DNA of 64,000 nt from Brachypodium distachyon (GCF_000005505.3 NC_016133.3:7068001-7132000), one strand, 5' to 3'; positions 1 to 11,746 are shown, counted from the stretch's first letter. Numbers and translations: made by a program. The notes: generated by a model from the sequence alone, not told the origin.

Positions 1-156
1 CAAAACTAGGCCCAGAAAGCCAGAACAAGGCCAACGTTGGCATCGCCCCTAGAGAGAGAGAGAGCGCGCAAAACCAACGTGTTTGTATCTTAGTATAACT
101 TTGTCTGATTTCACTGAGGTCTACACCAAGATTACAGTCAAAAGATACCGCAATCA

Positions 157-165
157 CAATCACAA
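157..165. repeat. 9-bp target site duplication of the MULE (left copy)
   Basis: CAATCACAA lies immediately outside the left TIR. The identical 9 bp occur at 5894-5902 immediately outside the right TIR. Confidence 0.93.
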
Positions 166-336
166 GAGGTAGATGCACCGCTGGTATATCAACTTGGCAC
201 GGATGTGCAGATTAGGCACCATACATGCAAAATGTCAAATTATGGTGTTACAACTTGGCACGGATGAGCGCGCGCGGTCAAAAATACGAATCGCCGCTAC
301 CTGGGCTGACGTGCCATGCCAGCGTGGACAGTGCGG
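166..336 (+). repeat. MULE left terminal inverted repeat
   Basis: This is the 171-bp left TIR, matched in inverted orientation by 5723-5893. It contains two direct copies of a CAACTTGGCACGGATG motif about 60 bp apart (near 189 and 248). Both are conserved in the opposite TIR apart from one base, so they may be transposase-binding sites. Confidence 0.93.
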
Positions 337-455
337 GCTCTTTAGTTAGGAAAAATCTTAGGCGGGGGTAAATTGCAAAAGTGTATGTTAGAAAAACAGA
401 ATCCTACCCAAATCCCTAAATCCCAAATCCGCCAAATTCTTCCCATGGCTCTCTC

Positions 456-1310
456 ATGGCGGCTCGACGATTCTTCCCGGAGGAGATTTTCCAGCGCGGC
501 GAGCCCGACCTGCGGCCAGCTCATGGGCATGTCCTGATGTCGCGGACCCCGGGCATGGCTAGGTTGGAGGACAACTTCTACGGCCGCGCGCTCTTCGCCA
601 CCGTCCTGGGTGCCCGGCCGCCGATGACGCGGGCCGCATTGTTGGATGCGCTAGAGCAGCAAGGCCTTGTCGCGCGCTTAGCCGTGGACATCCAGGTGTG
701 TTTCCCTGCCGACTTTTTCCTGACGTTTACCCGCGCCGAGGATTGCGACCGTGTACTGGCTGCTTCTGGACACATGAGATGCACGGGAGCTGTCATGTCG
801 TTCAGCCGGTGGTCGAGGGCCAACTACTCAGAGGAGGAGAAGAGCCTAAAGTTTCTGACGAAGCTTAGCTTTGATGGACTCCCACCACAATTTTGGGACT
901 ATGATGTTGTGAATCAGCCGGTGAACAATCTTGGTGGTGAAATTGTGGAGATTTTGCCAAGTGTTGATAGATGGTGTTTGGGGGTGAAAGCTTGGGTTCG
1001 CAATGCTTGTGCAATCCCGAAGGAGCTGGAGGTAGAACTGCCGGAGCCCGTCCTAGTATCATCAACTCCGGATGAAGACGACCCTGAGTCCCCACCGCCT
1101 CCTTGTTCTCCGAAGAAGAAACACACCAGAACCTTCAATGTCATAGTCCATGTGCATGAAGTACTTGACAGGGAGACTCTAGTTACAGATCTGCCGTCAC
1201 GTTACATCAACGAAGATGAGGACGTCACTTGCCTTCATGTGTTTCCTGTGTTGGGTGGCACGATTGATGGTTTCCTTCCATCACTAGAGCTCCAGGTGGT
1301 GGCCATTTGA
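456..1310 (+). CDS. DUF4283-like protein carried inside the MULE
   Basis: An uninterrupted 284-residue ORF whose start lies about 120 bp inside the left TIR. Residues about 30-170 resemble the DUF4283 / gag-related region common in grass genomes: a basic N-terminus, a short alpha-beta domain with a CFPADFFLTFT segment, then a SFSRWSR motif and a GLPPQFW motif, comparable with the usual F..W...L..R..IEGIP..AW pattern of that group. A proline/serine/acidic linker (about 205-225) and a short C-terminal domain follow. No zinc knuckle or transposase motif is visible. It runs towards the transposase gene, like mudrB relative to mudrA in maize MuDR, but I see no similarity to MURB. Whether it is captured host sequence or an accessory protein of the element is unknown. 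The ATG at 456 is the first in this frame; an out-of-frame ATG lies at 446. Confidence 0.6.
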   Translation: MAARRFFPEEIFQRGEPDLRPAHGHVLMSRTPGMARLEDNFYGRALFATVLGARPPMTRAALLDALEQQGLVARLAVDIQVCFPADFFLTFTRAEDCDRVLAASGHMRCTGAVMSFSRWSRANYSEEEKSLKFLTKLSFDGLPPQFWDYDVVNQPVNNLGGEIVEILPSVDRWCLGVKAWVRNACAIPKELEVELPEPVLVSSTPDEDDPESPPPPCSPKKKHTRTFNVIVHVHEVLDRETLVTDLPSRYINEDEDVTCLHVFPVLGGTIDGFLPSLELQVVAI

Positions 1311-1649
1311 GCTATGGATCTTTGTAACAGTCTATGTAATCTGAATTTGAAGTTGTTGTGTATTATGACATCATTGACTGAATTTGAATGTTATGTATGA
1401 CTTCATTGACTGAATTTGAATGAACCTGGTTGTGTTTCAAGTTGGTGTTTGTTATGACATCATTTGAAGTTGAATCTGGTTGTGTTTGTTATCCGGTTGT
1501 GACAAGAAAATAAACTGAAATGTTGAATCTGGTTGTGTTTGTTATCACAGTTTATGTGACATGAAAATAAACTGAAATGTTCACAGACTGAAATGTTGAC
1601 AGATTGCATTGCATCACATCCTAATGGCATATATAGTTTTGCCAGCAAA

Positions 1650-1805
1650 ATAAACATCACACGGAGCATCTACGCTGTTTAGTTTATCAGCACCAAAATA
1701 AACATGATACGGAGCATCTACGCTGTTTAGTTTAACAACACCAAAATAAACATGGTACGGATCATCTATGATATTTAGTTTAACATCACCAACATAAACA
1801 TGACA
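1650..1805 (+). repeat. 48-bp tandem repeat between the two MULE genes
   Basis: The phrase AATAAACATGRTACGG recurs at exact 48-bp steps (AACAT at 1653, 1701, 1749, 1797), with shared filler such as GCATCTACGCTGTTTAGTTT. There are about 3.3 units with moderate divergence. Upstream, 1360-1600 holds looser repeats of TGAATTTGAATG and GGTTGTGTTTGTTAT. The block lies in the gap between the convergent ORFs, so it may form the 3' ends of their transcripts. Confidence 0.8.
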
Positions 1806-1816
1806 GCATGCATAAA

Positions 1817-4800
1817 TCAGTCGATGGAGAGATCATCAAGACTGAGATCATGCAGAGGTGCCCCTTGGGTGTTGTTCACTTCGTCGGCTTCAGCTTCTGC
1901 TCTCTCTTGCTGTACACCTAGATTAGATGGACCTGCAGCACCATTTTCACCAAATAGAAGCCACTCTGCTCTTCCTATTTCTCCAGCTCTTCCTCTGCCT
2001 CTGCTTCTGCCTCTGCTTGTGCCTCTGGTCCCTCTACCTGTAGATGCTGCTCTTCCTCTGCCCCTGGTCCCTGTCCCCCTTCTCCCTGCAGCTGTCCCTC
2101 TAGGTCTACCCCTAGATCTTGTTCTCCCTCTTAGTGCAGCCATGCCTTCAGTGGTTGCAGTGGTTACTCTTGCAGGTGGGATTGAATCTCTGTACTCTCC
2201 AACAAATGAAGACTCTTCTGGTATTGGTTCAAACTATTGAGGCATTCTTCTTGGTACCTTGTATGATGAAATTTGTGTCACCTAATGACAGAGAACATGA
2301 AAAAAGAAATTTGGCATATATAATTAGGATACACTAACCTCATTAATCAAACCTGATACAACAGTTCCTTGCACATTAGTATGGTCCGGTGTCAGGTCAA
2401 TCACTATTGGATTGATATGCTGTAACAATAGAACAAATGAATTACTGACACAATCCTGGATAGTAAAAATGAAAATGAACTCCAGGCCTTACATCAAGTA
2501 TTGATGGGTCATCTTCATCACCATGCTCATCTATAATGAACTCTCTTGTCACCCTTGGCACATGTTGCATGATTACTTCCTCATTACTTCTTCTCCTCCT
2601 CCTCTTGGGTGTAGGTTCAACAGGATATGGCACTCTTCCTTCTTGGGCAGCCTTTGACTCTTCTTCTCTTCTCACGTCCTCTTTGAATCTGGCACAATTC
2701 TTGATGTTGTGACCAGTTTGTCTGCAGTAGCTACACCTCATCTGCACACCATGCTTGCTAAGTCTAGTCCCTTCTTCTAATTCTTCAGGCTGTTTTCTTA
2801 TGTTCCTTATTGGTCTGCCAATCTGTTTTGCATAGTAGGGAGGGTTCACATCCACACCATTTGTCCTTGTCCACTCTTCTCTATCTCTCACTGGAAATAT
2901 GTGGCATCCATATGCCTGCATGTATGTCTTGAGTGTATAGCAACTAGCAACCATCTCATCGGGCCTTATTCTTTCATGCCTAAAACAAGCTATGGCATGG
3001 TGACATGGGATGCCTGTGAGCTGTCATCTTCTGCATGTGCATGACCTAAGAGTCAGCCCAACAATGTATTTGTTATCCCTATGGGTCACCTCAAACACAC
3101 TAATACCAGTAGGACTGACAAAACAATTTGCGGCCCAGTCAGAAAACTTCCTAAGCTTCTCTCTGACCTTGGGACAAAAAGTCCCTCTCCATTCTTCTAA
3201 ACACTCTTTCTGCTTGGTGTACATCCTGTTCATAAGCTGACATCTAATTTTCTCCAGCATTGACAGAATGGGAAGCTCTCTAGCTTCTAAGATGTATCTG
3301 TTGAAGACCTCAGAATGGTTGTTAAGCAGTACATCACACTTAGGAAACTCTGAGAAATAGGCCCTAACCCAAGTGTTAGGAGCATGTTGTTGAAGCCAAT
3401 CATGTGCACCAGGGCACTCTAACTGCATCTTTGCTATATTTTTCTCAAATAATGGAATGTTGCTAGATTTGGCACATGCAAACACATGCTGCTTCACTGT
3501 CTCCCCCTTGTGGACCATGTTAAGATTTTTCCATAGATGTCTAACACAGAATGTATGCTCAGAATGGGGCAGACTTCCTTCACAGCATTAATTAGTCCTT
3601 TTGCCTATCACTCATTATTGTGTAAGGAGATGTGTTGGTCACATGTAGATCATTTTTCAGAGTGTCGAGGAACCAAACCCAGCTACTGGTACACTCAATC
3701 TCCACTACACCCATTGCAATTGGGAATATACATTCATTAGGGCCAATGCCCACTGCAGTCAATAATACACCCCCAAACTTTGTTTTGATATGTGTACCAT
3801 CAAGAAAGATTAGTGGCCCGCACCCTTTGATGAAGCCTCTCTTGCATGCATCCAAACAGAAGTACAAAGTGCTAAATGTGTTGAGCTTCAGCTAAAGATA
3901 GAAGGTGCTGTCTGGGTTGGTTGTCCTCAACTCTTGACCATAATCCCATAAAAGATTATACTGTTTAAGTTCATCACCATATATCTCTTTCAGGGCTGCT
4001 CTTCTTGCCCTTCCTAGCTTGAACCTGCTTGGTACCATGTTATACTTCCTGTGAACTTTGTTTGCAAATGCTTTTAGTGTCATCTTTTCATCATCCCTGA
4101 ATGCATCAATGTACTTCCTAGTTAGGAATGGTGCTGTCATTTCCTTCACCTGCCACACCCTTTCACATGTATGCTCTGACACAAAAAAAATTAACTTGGA
4201 AACAGCTAGATCTGTTGTCCTTAGATGCACTAAGCTCCCATAAGCAGCCATCTGCACATTGCACATCAATTCTTGTCTTATTGTTTCTTGTCTTCCTCAA
4301 AGAGACCCTATTCTTAATAGCATAAGAGCCAATTGCTTTTCTCAGCTCCTCCACAGATGAGAAAACCATGCCCAGCTTGAACCTTGGATTTGCCATGTCT
4401 GTCATAGCATTGAATGTACTAAAATTAAATATTGGTTCATCATTTTCTGCCCTAGGTAAATCCAGGTCTTCATCATTCACTTCATCATCCCTTTGTGGCC
4501 CTTCTTCTTGGTTCTTCACTTCCAATTCATCCACCACCTCCCTGTCAACATTATCAGCAAACAAGTCATCATCTCCTTCCCTGGCATCATAGTCAGTGCC
4601 CACAAAATCAGGATCACTTTCAGAATCCGAACCATGCATTTCCGCAACTTCTTCTTCTTCTTCTTCTTCTTGTGCATCCCCTAAGCTGTAGCCTTCACCA
4701 CCTATTACAACCACATCTTCTTCTACCATTCCAACATTGTTGCTTCTCTTCTTCTTAACAGGTAGCTTTTTCTTCCCTTTGCATGGGCTTATGGGCAGGT

Positions 4801-5275
4801 CCTCATAAAAGCTAGGTAACTTGTACGTATGATCTGCTACAGGCTAGTGCTTCATGGGACTAAATACTTTAGGGAGCTCTGCTGTTACTTCGGTAAGGAC
4901 ATCGTCCCACTTCTGGTTCTCTAACAGATTCACATGGTCAACATAGATAACCAAATTTTTGCATTTCGCTGCAGCAGCTACCATCAAGCTAGCATCCTTG
5001 TCAGCCTTCAAACTGACTAAACCATCACTCAAACGTGCACCAGGCTGTAACCAATAGGATCTAATAGACTTACTTGTCAGCTCATACCCTAGCTCGGCAA
5101 GAAAACCCTCTACCCACAGACAAGACCATGTATCTGCATCGCAGTAATCAAACCAATCTACTTTAGCATCTAGATAGGTTCTGTTCAATCCAACTCCACA
5201 AAATAAACCATCATGTCGTATATCCACACTAAAATTTTCATCGCAATCACCTATATTGCAGTGCAAACAAGTCAA
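1817..5275 (-). pseudogene. MURA-type MULE transposase, degenerate
   Basis: Minus-strand pieces give the family domain order: an N-terminal PB1-like region (5275-4844), an acidic stretch, the MuDR DNA-binding domain (about 4430-4180), the MULE catalytic domain (LDGTHIK and MSDRQK motifs, 3867-3592), a SWIM-type CxC...HxH remnant (about 3040-2985), a CCHC zinc knuckle (SYCRQTGHNIKNC, near 2720) and an Arg/Gly-rich tail (2143-1817). The reading frame is broken by TAG at 4844-4846, a frameshift at the A8 run 4183-4190, TAG at 3892-3894, single-base losses near 3592 and 3566, and TGA replacing Trp at 3024-3026. Two probable introns lie between 2500 and 2220. Acidic catalytic residues are still recognisable (D in LDGTH, D in SDRQ, E in HSEVF). 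It cannot give a full-length product without outside correction. Confidence 0.88.
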
Positions 5276-5722
5276 ATTTCAAGGGAGAAACCCTAATTTT
5301 GAAAACCCCAAATTCCCCCAAATCGGAACCCTAGAAACTCGAACTGCAGAGCGACCGCACAAATCAGCTTCTACATTGCGTCTACTACACAAATCGTCGC
5401 AAAAAACACACAAATCATTACCTACATACGTCCGATCAAGAACTATGACATCGTCCCCAAAACAACCCCCATTTTGCGACGGGAGGGAAAGATTCTCGCT
5501 GTAATCTGGAGCCAGACCGCCGGGTTCATGACGACGAGGCTCCACGGCCGCGTTGGCCCGCGGGACGGCAGCTCAAGCTCCGACGGACCCCGCGCAGCTC
5601 CTCCGACGCCGACGTCGCCTCCCCTATCGCCACTTCGTTTCTTCTCAGGATTTCGTGGTCGATTGTGAACAACGTCTGAGAAGCAGGGGGGTTTCTACAA
5701 AATATACAATGCCCTACAAGCA

Positions 5723-5893
5723 CCGCACTGTCCACGCTGACATGCCACGTCGGCTCAAGTAGCGGCGATTCGTATTTTTGACCGCGCGCGCTCATCCGTG
5801 CCAAATTGTAACACCGTAATTTGGCATTTTGCATGTATGGTGACTAATCTGCACATCCGTGCCAAGTTGATATACCAGTGGTGCATTTACCTC
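5723..5893 (-). repeat. MULE right terminal inverted repeat
   Basis: This is the 171-bp right TIR, the reverse complement of 166-336 with about 11 mismatches. It is followed directly by the right copy of the 9-bp target duplication (5894-5902). Confidence 0.93.
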
Positions 5894-5902
5894 CAATCAC
5901 AA

Positions 5903-6110
5903 AGGTCGAATAAAGCATATTGACACAATATTTTGACAGTTCAAATTTGACCTAAATTTAAGAACGGGGGAAGTAGATATATATCGGAGAGTGTAGAAAC
6001 GATTAATCCCACGGGGTGGCGCACCATCTAGGTGGCTCTGTCTTGACCCGAGATTTTAGTTCGAGCTAGCGAATGTTAGGAGCAGCACATTAAGCTCGTT
6101 ATTTTTCCAA
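5903..6110. other. Spacer between MULE and Helitron
   Basis: AT-rich sequence of about 200 bp. GGGGGAAGTA near 5966 resembles a worn MITE end. No gene is visible. Confidence 0.5.
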
Positions 6111-7111
6111 TCTACCCAAATAATAAAGGGAGGAACGCTTCCTTCGTCGTCGTCCGTCCGTAAACTTTACAATTTGCCCCTTCAAGTTTTGATAATTCAA
6201 CCCGCGGTCCAAATTATACGGACTATTCTGCATATATGCGTCCCCTTCCTCAGATCTCTCCCTGACCCCAATACCGATCTGCCTCTACTCCTCTTCCTCC
6301 CGACCTCTTGTGACCGCCGTCCCCCTCCATCTCCTCCTGCCTACCCTCCGCCCGCCACCGGCACTTATCCCCCCTACTTCGGCGCTGCTCTGCTCTGTCG
6401 CGCATGCGACGCTACGTCCCGCCACCGACGTGTCTCCCGTCTGCTCCGCTGGCGCCGCTCCCTCTTGCCGTCGGCGCTGCTCTTGTCTACCGCGCGAGCG
6501 CCGCTCCCTCCTGTCGTCGGTGCTGCTCTTCTCTGCCACCCGGGCGCCGCTCCCTCCCTCCGTCAGCGCTGCTCCCTCCCGCACAAGGCGACCAACAGAG
6601 GAGCTAGGTGAGGGGGCGGTGGCTGTAGACCCGCGAGAGGCGTTTCCTTGGTGCACCCCATCATCGAGCAGCTGGTCCTGCACCGACCGCACGTGCCTCC
6701 TCCACTTCCCTTCTCTGTCGTTCTCCATCTCTCTCTGTCTCTATTTTCCTCTGTTCTGTTCGTTACTGACCCCTCCCCCTTCTCTTCTCTTTTGTTTATA
6801 TTGGTAATAACGATGACTTATGTTGTTGGTCATATACGCATATCAATGTTGTATTAAATCTTGGAAAATTTTATCCATTATCATTATATTGAGGAGGTAA
6901 TCTCATTTTGGCACACAAATGTTACCACAATCCGGTTCATCTAGGTTAATTAGAAAACAAACAGCAACCTGACTCATCCATGTTAGACAACCAAACACAG
7001 AAAAGAAATATCTTTATACACGTCATCAATGGATATCTCTATCCACTTTTGCTTCACGGCAAACCAAACGCACTCTAAATGACCGTGACAACGCACGGGC
7101 ACTGTACTAGT
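6111..7111 (+). mobile_element. Non-autonomous Helitron, about 1 kb
   Basis: The element starts TCTACCCAAATAATAAAGG after an A (6110) and ends ACTGTACTAGT before a T (7112), which fits A^T insertion, a 5' TC and a 3' CTAGT. Eleven bases before the end lies a hairpin, CCGTG-ACAACG-CACGG, followed by GGC (7083-7100). The GCAACGCACGGGC style of 3' end is typical of grass Helitrons. There is no Rep/helicase ORF. The interior (about 6240-6720) is CT-rich and GC-rich with overlapping frames rich in Pro, Arg, Ser and Leu, possibly a captured host 5' exon, but not recognisable. Confidence 0.82.
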
Positions 7112-7712
7112 TGATCAAAAAATCCAGACCGTCCCAAAAGGCCGAAACGGTTAGCGCAGCCCCAGCCTAGCCGGTAATTTATCTTCCTATCCACTTCTCG
7201 TCCGTCTCGTCAAGTCCTCATGAAGTCACAAAACTTCCACGAAATCATTAACAAAACAGTTACAAAAAAGTCGTTGGAATCTATGATACTCTTTTTTAAC
7301 GGAGCTCTTAAGGAACGAAGCCGATAAAGAAATAAATAAATCATAACAAGCTTTAACAATCGCGGGCCTAACGAGCCAAGCGGCTCGGCCCTTGCCCTCA
7401 TTTTTAGCTCCTGGTTGACCGCGAGTGGTGTCTACCGTGTCCGTCACTCTGTCTTCGTAAACAAGGTTCAAGTGATTGTTTCCCCTCCTATAACCAACCA
7501 AATCCTCGAAAAAACACACTAAAAAGAAAAGAAAATCCGGGGGTAACTCTGTGGTCTTTTCCGGACTTCTTCCCCTCTCCCTGTTCTCGGAGCCCTCCTC
7601 CCGTTCCAACTCCACCGCAATCCGCAGGCACCTCAAAAGCCGCCTCCTCCTTTACCCAATTACCCGAAACACGAACCTCAAGCTCACCCAATCGCCCGCG
7701 ATTCGAAGCCCC
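7112..7712. other. Promoter and 5' UTR region of the FYVE-SYLF gene
   Basis: No independent gene is visible. The last 150 bp are CT-rich and C-rich, as in grass 5' UTRs. Exact promoter elements were not identified. Confidence 0.4.
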
Positions 7713-10700
7713 ATGGCGGGACCTGAATGCCCCTCCTCCCCGATCGACCCGCCCCAGCCCGCCGCCGGCAACGCCGCCGAGGCCACGACTTGCGGTTCTC
7801 CTGTCAGGTGGGACGACGACGGCGGCGGCGACGGCATGACTGCGTTGGCGGTGAGCTTCAATCCTCCCTCCTTTCCTGGTGCCGTCTTGGTGAAGTTTGA
7901 GGTCGTCCTGCGTGTACGCCTTCCGTAGTTGAGTTAGTTCCGATGAGAAGTCTGTTGATTGGACGAGAGATGACGTAATTAGGAACCTCGTTGCTGTGCT
8001 CAGCTTTCCAAGAGCGTTGGTTGCTCTAATGGGTGATTAGGGTTAAGCGAGAAGCGGAAAGGTTGGGTTTTTAGGACTCTTATTTTTGGCATGTAGTTGT
8101 GGCATTGCTGACGTGGTTGCATTAATTAGAAACCAATTTTAGCTAAGCATCATGAAATTTTCATATTGGTTTCTGATGATATTATGGTGTTTCCTAACAT
8201 AGGGACTCTGCCTATTTGAGCAAGACACAGCTCCAGGCAAAAGTGGCATGATCAGTGACCCTGATACCCCTAATGAATGCAATACTGATATGACTGGAGA
8301 TTTTGTTAAGAGGGAACCGGGGCAGTACTTCTATTACGGTGCACCAGTTCATGAGCACACGGGCATCTGGGTGCCTGTTTCAGTTCCGCCAATGACAGAG
8401 CATGACCATAAGGAGTGGCACAGGGGCTTTGGTTGTAATGGTGGGTACTTCCCAGAAGAAGTGTTCAAGTGGGAGCTGGACGAGGAAACTAAGGAGATGA
8501 CAATGTGGGATGTATTTTCTGACATGGTTGTTGCGGCAAAAGATAAAGTAATTTCTGTCGCATCGTGTGATTTCCAGAGATGTGGGATGTCAGTGGTGTC
8601 CAACTTTTTTCTGGAAGATGCTTGGAAGGATATGGCACAAACACTTTCTGATGCCAATGCTGATATTGCAAATGAGCTCCTTGAGACAGAATTAACAAAA
8701 TGGTTGCCTGACAGTGCATCTAGTACTTGCATGCTATGCGGCATACATTTTCATCCAATAATCTGCTCTCGCCACCATTGCCGTTTTTGTGGTGGCATAT
8801 TTTGTGGTGGTTGTTCAAAGGGTAGAAGCTTGATGCCTCCAAAATTTATGAGTTCAGAACCTCAAAGGGTTTGTGATGTTTGTGGAGTGCGCCTAGAGAG
8901 TATTCAACCTTACTTAATGAATCAGATCAGTCGTGCTTCACGACTGCCAACTCACGATGTGACGGACTTGAGTACATTGAGGTCATGGCTGAACTTCCCT
9001 TGGGCACACACAATGGAACACGAGATATACAAAGCCGCAAATTCTTTACACAGCTACTGCAAGGTATAGTTTCTCTTGCATGCAAAACAGTTAACGTTTT
9101 GTGATCTGCTCATTAATAATCGGGATCATTTTAATGATTTATTTTGCCCTCAGCTTTAGTACAACCAGATGATCTGACTTAACTTGATGAATGAATATGA
9201 CTGTGATTTTTGATACACAAAGGATGCATAGTTCTCAGCTGTTTGCATTCTTCAGTAATTGTATAGCTCGTTGGACCTCTATAAAGCAACTTAGAGGCTT
9301 GTTGTGGAAAAAACATCAAGTTGCATGTTTTTCCCTCTGCTTTTTAAGGAATAAAAATACTGGTGCATTTATTTTCACTAAATGCTGCTGCAAAATTCAG
9401 TTGATATCAGTGCCTTTTTGGTTTTCATAATAGTTCCAATTCCATTGAACTAATCCTAGTCATTCTAATTTCTGGAAGGGATGATTGTTCGGATAGTCTT
9501 ATAGAGGACAACTGTTATCATCAAATTTACTTTCATGTGTTGTTCAGGCGGGGAGACTTAAATCCGAGAAGGCAATCCCTGATGCAATTCTTAAACAAGC
9601 AAAAGGCCTTGCTATAATTACTGTAGTAAAGGTCGGGATGATGGTTACATACAAAGTTGGTACTGGGCTGGTTGTTGCTCGAAGAGTTGATGGTTCCTGG
9701 TCACCTCCTTCAGCAATCTCGACTTGTGGTATTGGATATGGAGCTCAGGTGACATAATCTATTCAAGTGTTCTTTAAATTGACGGAATTATTCTCATACC
9801 CATCGGACACCCTCTAAGAGATCTTTTGTTTAACTTTTCCCCATAGGCTGGAGGTGAGTTGGCTGACTTCATTATTGTGCTGAGGAACACAGATGCTATC
9901 AGAACATTCAGTGGAAAGGCGCATCTGTCGGTTGGTGCTGGTGTTAGTGCTTCTGCTTGTCATGTTGGGCGAGTAGCTGAGGCTGATTTTCGTGCCGGTG
10001 ACGGTGGTTATGCTGCATGTTACACATACAGTTGTAGCAAAGGTGTATCTCTAACTATACTGGCTGTGCATGACTCTGGCGTCATGTTTCACATGTTCAT
10101 CTGCATTTAATTCAACACACTAACACATGCCTTAATATTTATGGTTATGAGGGTATGTTCATGCTCTAACTTTGTGGTGGCTGGGGCTACAGGAAACTAA
10201 TATAAATAAAAATCCCCTTTCAAAAATAATTCCACCAGATCATGACAGTTAAGACACTCGGCTATGGTGTTTCTTTAGTGGTGGAGACAACTAGGAAAAT
10301 ATATGAAGCTAAATTAGACTCTTTCATAAAAACAAGAAAGTGATAGAATTGGCTAGGGATCCTTGAAACCGGAATTTCTCAAATTTGTGATGATTCAGAA
10401 ATATGTTTCACCCATTTGGTACAATGTCGACCATTAATATTTCAAATTGTAAATGAATAATTTAGTGCTGGCCAGAGAATAATACTAATTTCTAAATGAA
10501 ATGAAGATCTAAATTTGTTGCAAACAAGAGAAGTGATATTTGTTTTAAGAACTTGAGAGTTCAACTTGAATATTTGAAACTAAAAGCAAAACAGCATTTT
10601 GTCCAACTTTAGATGTCAGTGATGTACTCCCTCCGATCCTAAATTCGTTCAAGAACTAAAGCAACGACAAGAATTTAGGATTTTTGAACTAAAACAATGA

Positions 10701-11149
10701 CAAGAATTAGGATTGGAGGAAGTATAACACATCACATTGCGTAGGCTTGATGGTGTTTATGGTCAGATGCGATGATAGAATTGTGCAACTAAATAACTGA
10801 TTTTACTTTGGTGGTTTATACTCACATGAGTTTAGTTTATTCAGCAATAAATTTGTACTTTTGAGTTCATTGCTAAGTACGTATGGTTAGCTCAAGTCTG
10901 ATCAATTAGGCCCATTCATGGTCTCTTTCTGTAGCAACTAATCATGTTTATTTATCTCTCGCTGCAGGTGCTTTTGTTGGATGCGCGCTCAATGGTAGCA
11001 TAGTATCAACTCGCGATACTGAAAATGCGCGATTTTATGGTGGTGCCATCAAGGCACCTGATATCCTTCTGGGATCCATGGATAAGCCGCCTGCAGCCTC
11101 GGCACTCTACAAGGCTCTATCAGAATTGTTTGATAAGATTGAAAAGTAA
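7713..11149 (+). CDS. FYVE and SYLF domain protein (CFS1/FYVE2-like)
   Basis: Five coding exons join in frame: 7713-7850, 8203-9063, 9548-9748, 9847-10042 and 10968-11149, giving about 525 residues. The FYVE zinc finger is at about 220-285, with the Cys pairs and the basic patch SRHHCRFCG that binds phosphatidylinositol 3-phosphate. The SYLF (DUF500) domain runs from about 334 to the end (AKGLAI, VGAGVSASA, GGAIKAPDIL). FYVE followed by C-terminal SYLF is the architecture of Arabidopsis CFS1 (FYVE2), an endosomal protein linked to autophagy and cell-death control. Exon 1 encodes a Pro/Gly-rich leader and ends exactly at a codon; all junctions are GT-AG. The start at 7713 is preferred to the internal Met at 8248 because exon 1 splices in phase without stops. 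It converges with the BZR1-type gene. Confidence 0.9.
10627..10722. mobile_element. Short Stowaway-like MITE in intron 4
   Basis: This 96-bp element is flanked by TA. Its ends CTCCCTCCGATCCTAAATTC and GAATTAGGATTGGAGGAAG are inverted repeats. It lies in the last intron of the FYVE-SYLF gene. Confidence 0.8.
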
Positions 11150-11746
11150 GCCCCTCTTGCTTAAGGTCTGCAGTGCCCTCCATGTAAATATGTTCCTGTA
11201 TGTAAGGTAATTGGATTGCGGCACTTCACTTTGTCGGTAGCAAGCAACTGTACAGTCTCCCATTCATCAGATAGCCTCAAAAGGTTTCATCATCATCCGC
11301 ATTGGCGCGTCGGCATCGGATACCACGAACTACTCTGTAAATACTTGTACATGTGGATTGGAACTCGCCTGCTCAAGATATAAAAGAAAAGGATCCGTTT
11401 TTCATTTTTACTTTTGCACCTTGTCATCCACAAATTGTTTTCCTACATGTCTGCCTTTGCAGTTGCCTAGATTATCAGGCCACTCTTGGAGTGGATGACA
11501 TAGAACTGTCGTTCAGTTGCGGGCAGTGTTTCTCATTGTACATGTGAATTGTCCAACATCTTTGTATGATCTGTGCACCTCCTCCAGGAAAGGCATGGGG
11601 TCCCCGCTCCCATGTATGTGGAATTCATAGGTAGTGCAGTCATCCTCTTTTGATCTCTAGTTGCATGCGGTGGGTAATTATTTATTTATTTTATCCTTTG
11701 CAGACCAAAGTATAGACTGATATTTATCTCTAGCTAACATTCCACA
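11150..11746. other. 3' UTR and downstream flank of the FYVE-SYLF gene
   Basis: No ORF with recognisable content. The sequence is AT-rich and probably includes the 3' UTR and the transcript end. Confidence 0.45.

Larger units (their letters stand above)
166..5893. mobile_element. Complete Mutator-like element (MULE) with long TIRs
   Basis: The element has terminal inverted repeats at 166-336 and 5723-5893, each 171 bp, with 11 differences by my count. The outer ends read GAGGTA...TACCTC. The 9 bp just outside each end are identical (CAATCACAA at 157-165 and 5894-5902), which is the target duplication size of Mutator elements. Inside are a minus-strand MURA-type transposase starting near the right TIR and a plus-strand ORF starting near the left TIR. 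The two converge around 1.3-1.8 kb. The intact target duplication suggests a fairly recent insertion, although the transposase is damaged. Superfamily assignment is very secure; the family name is unknown. Confidence 0.95.
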
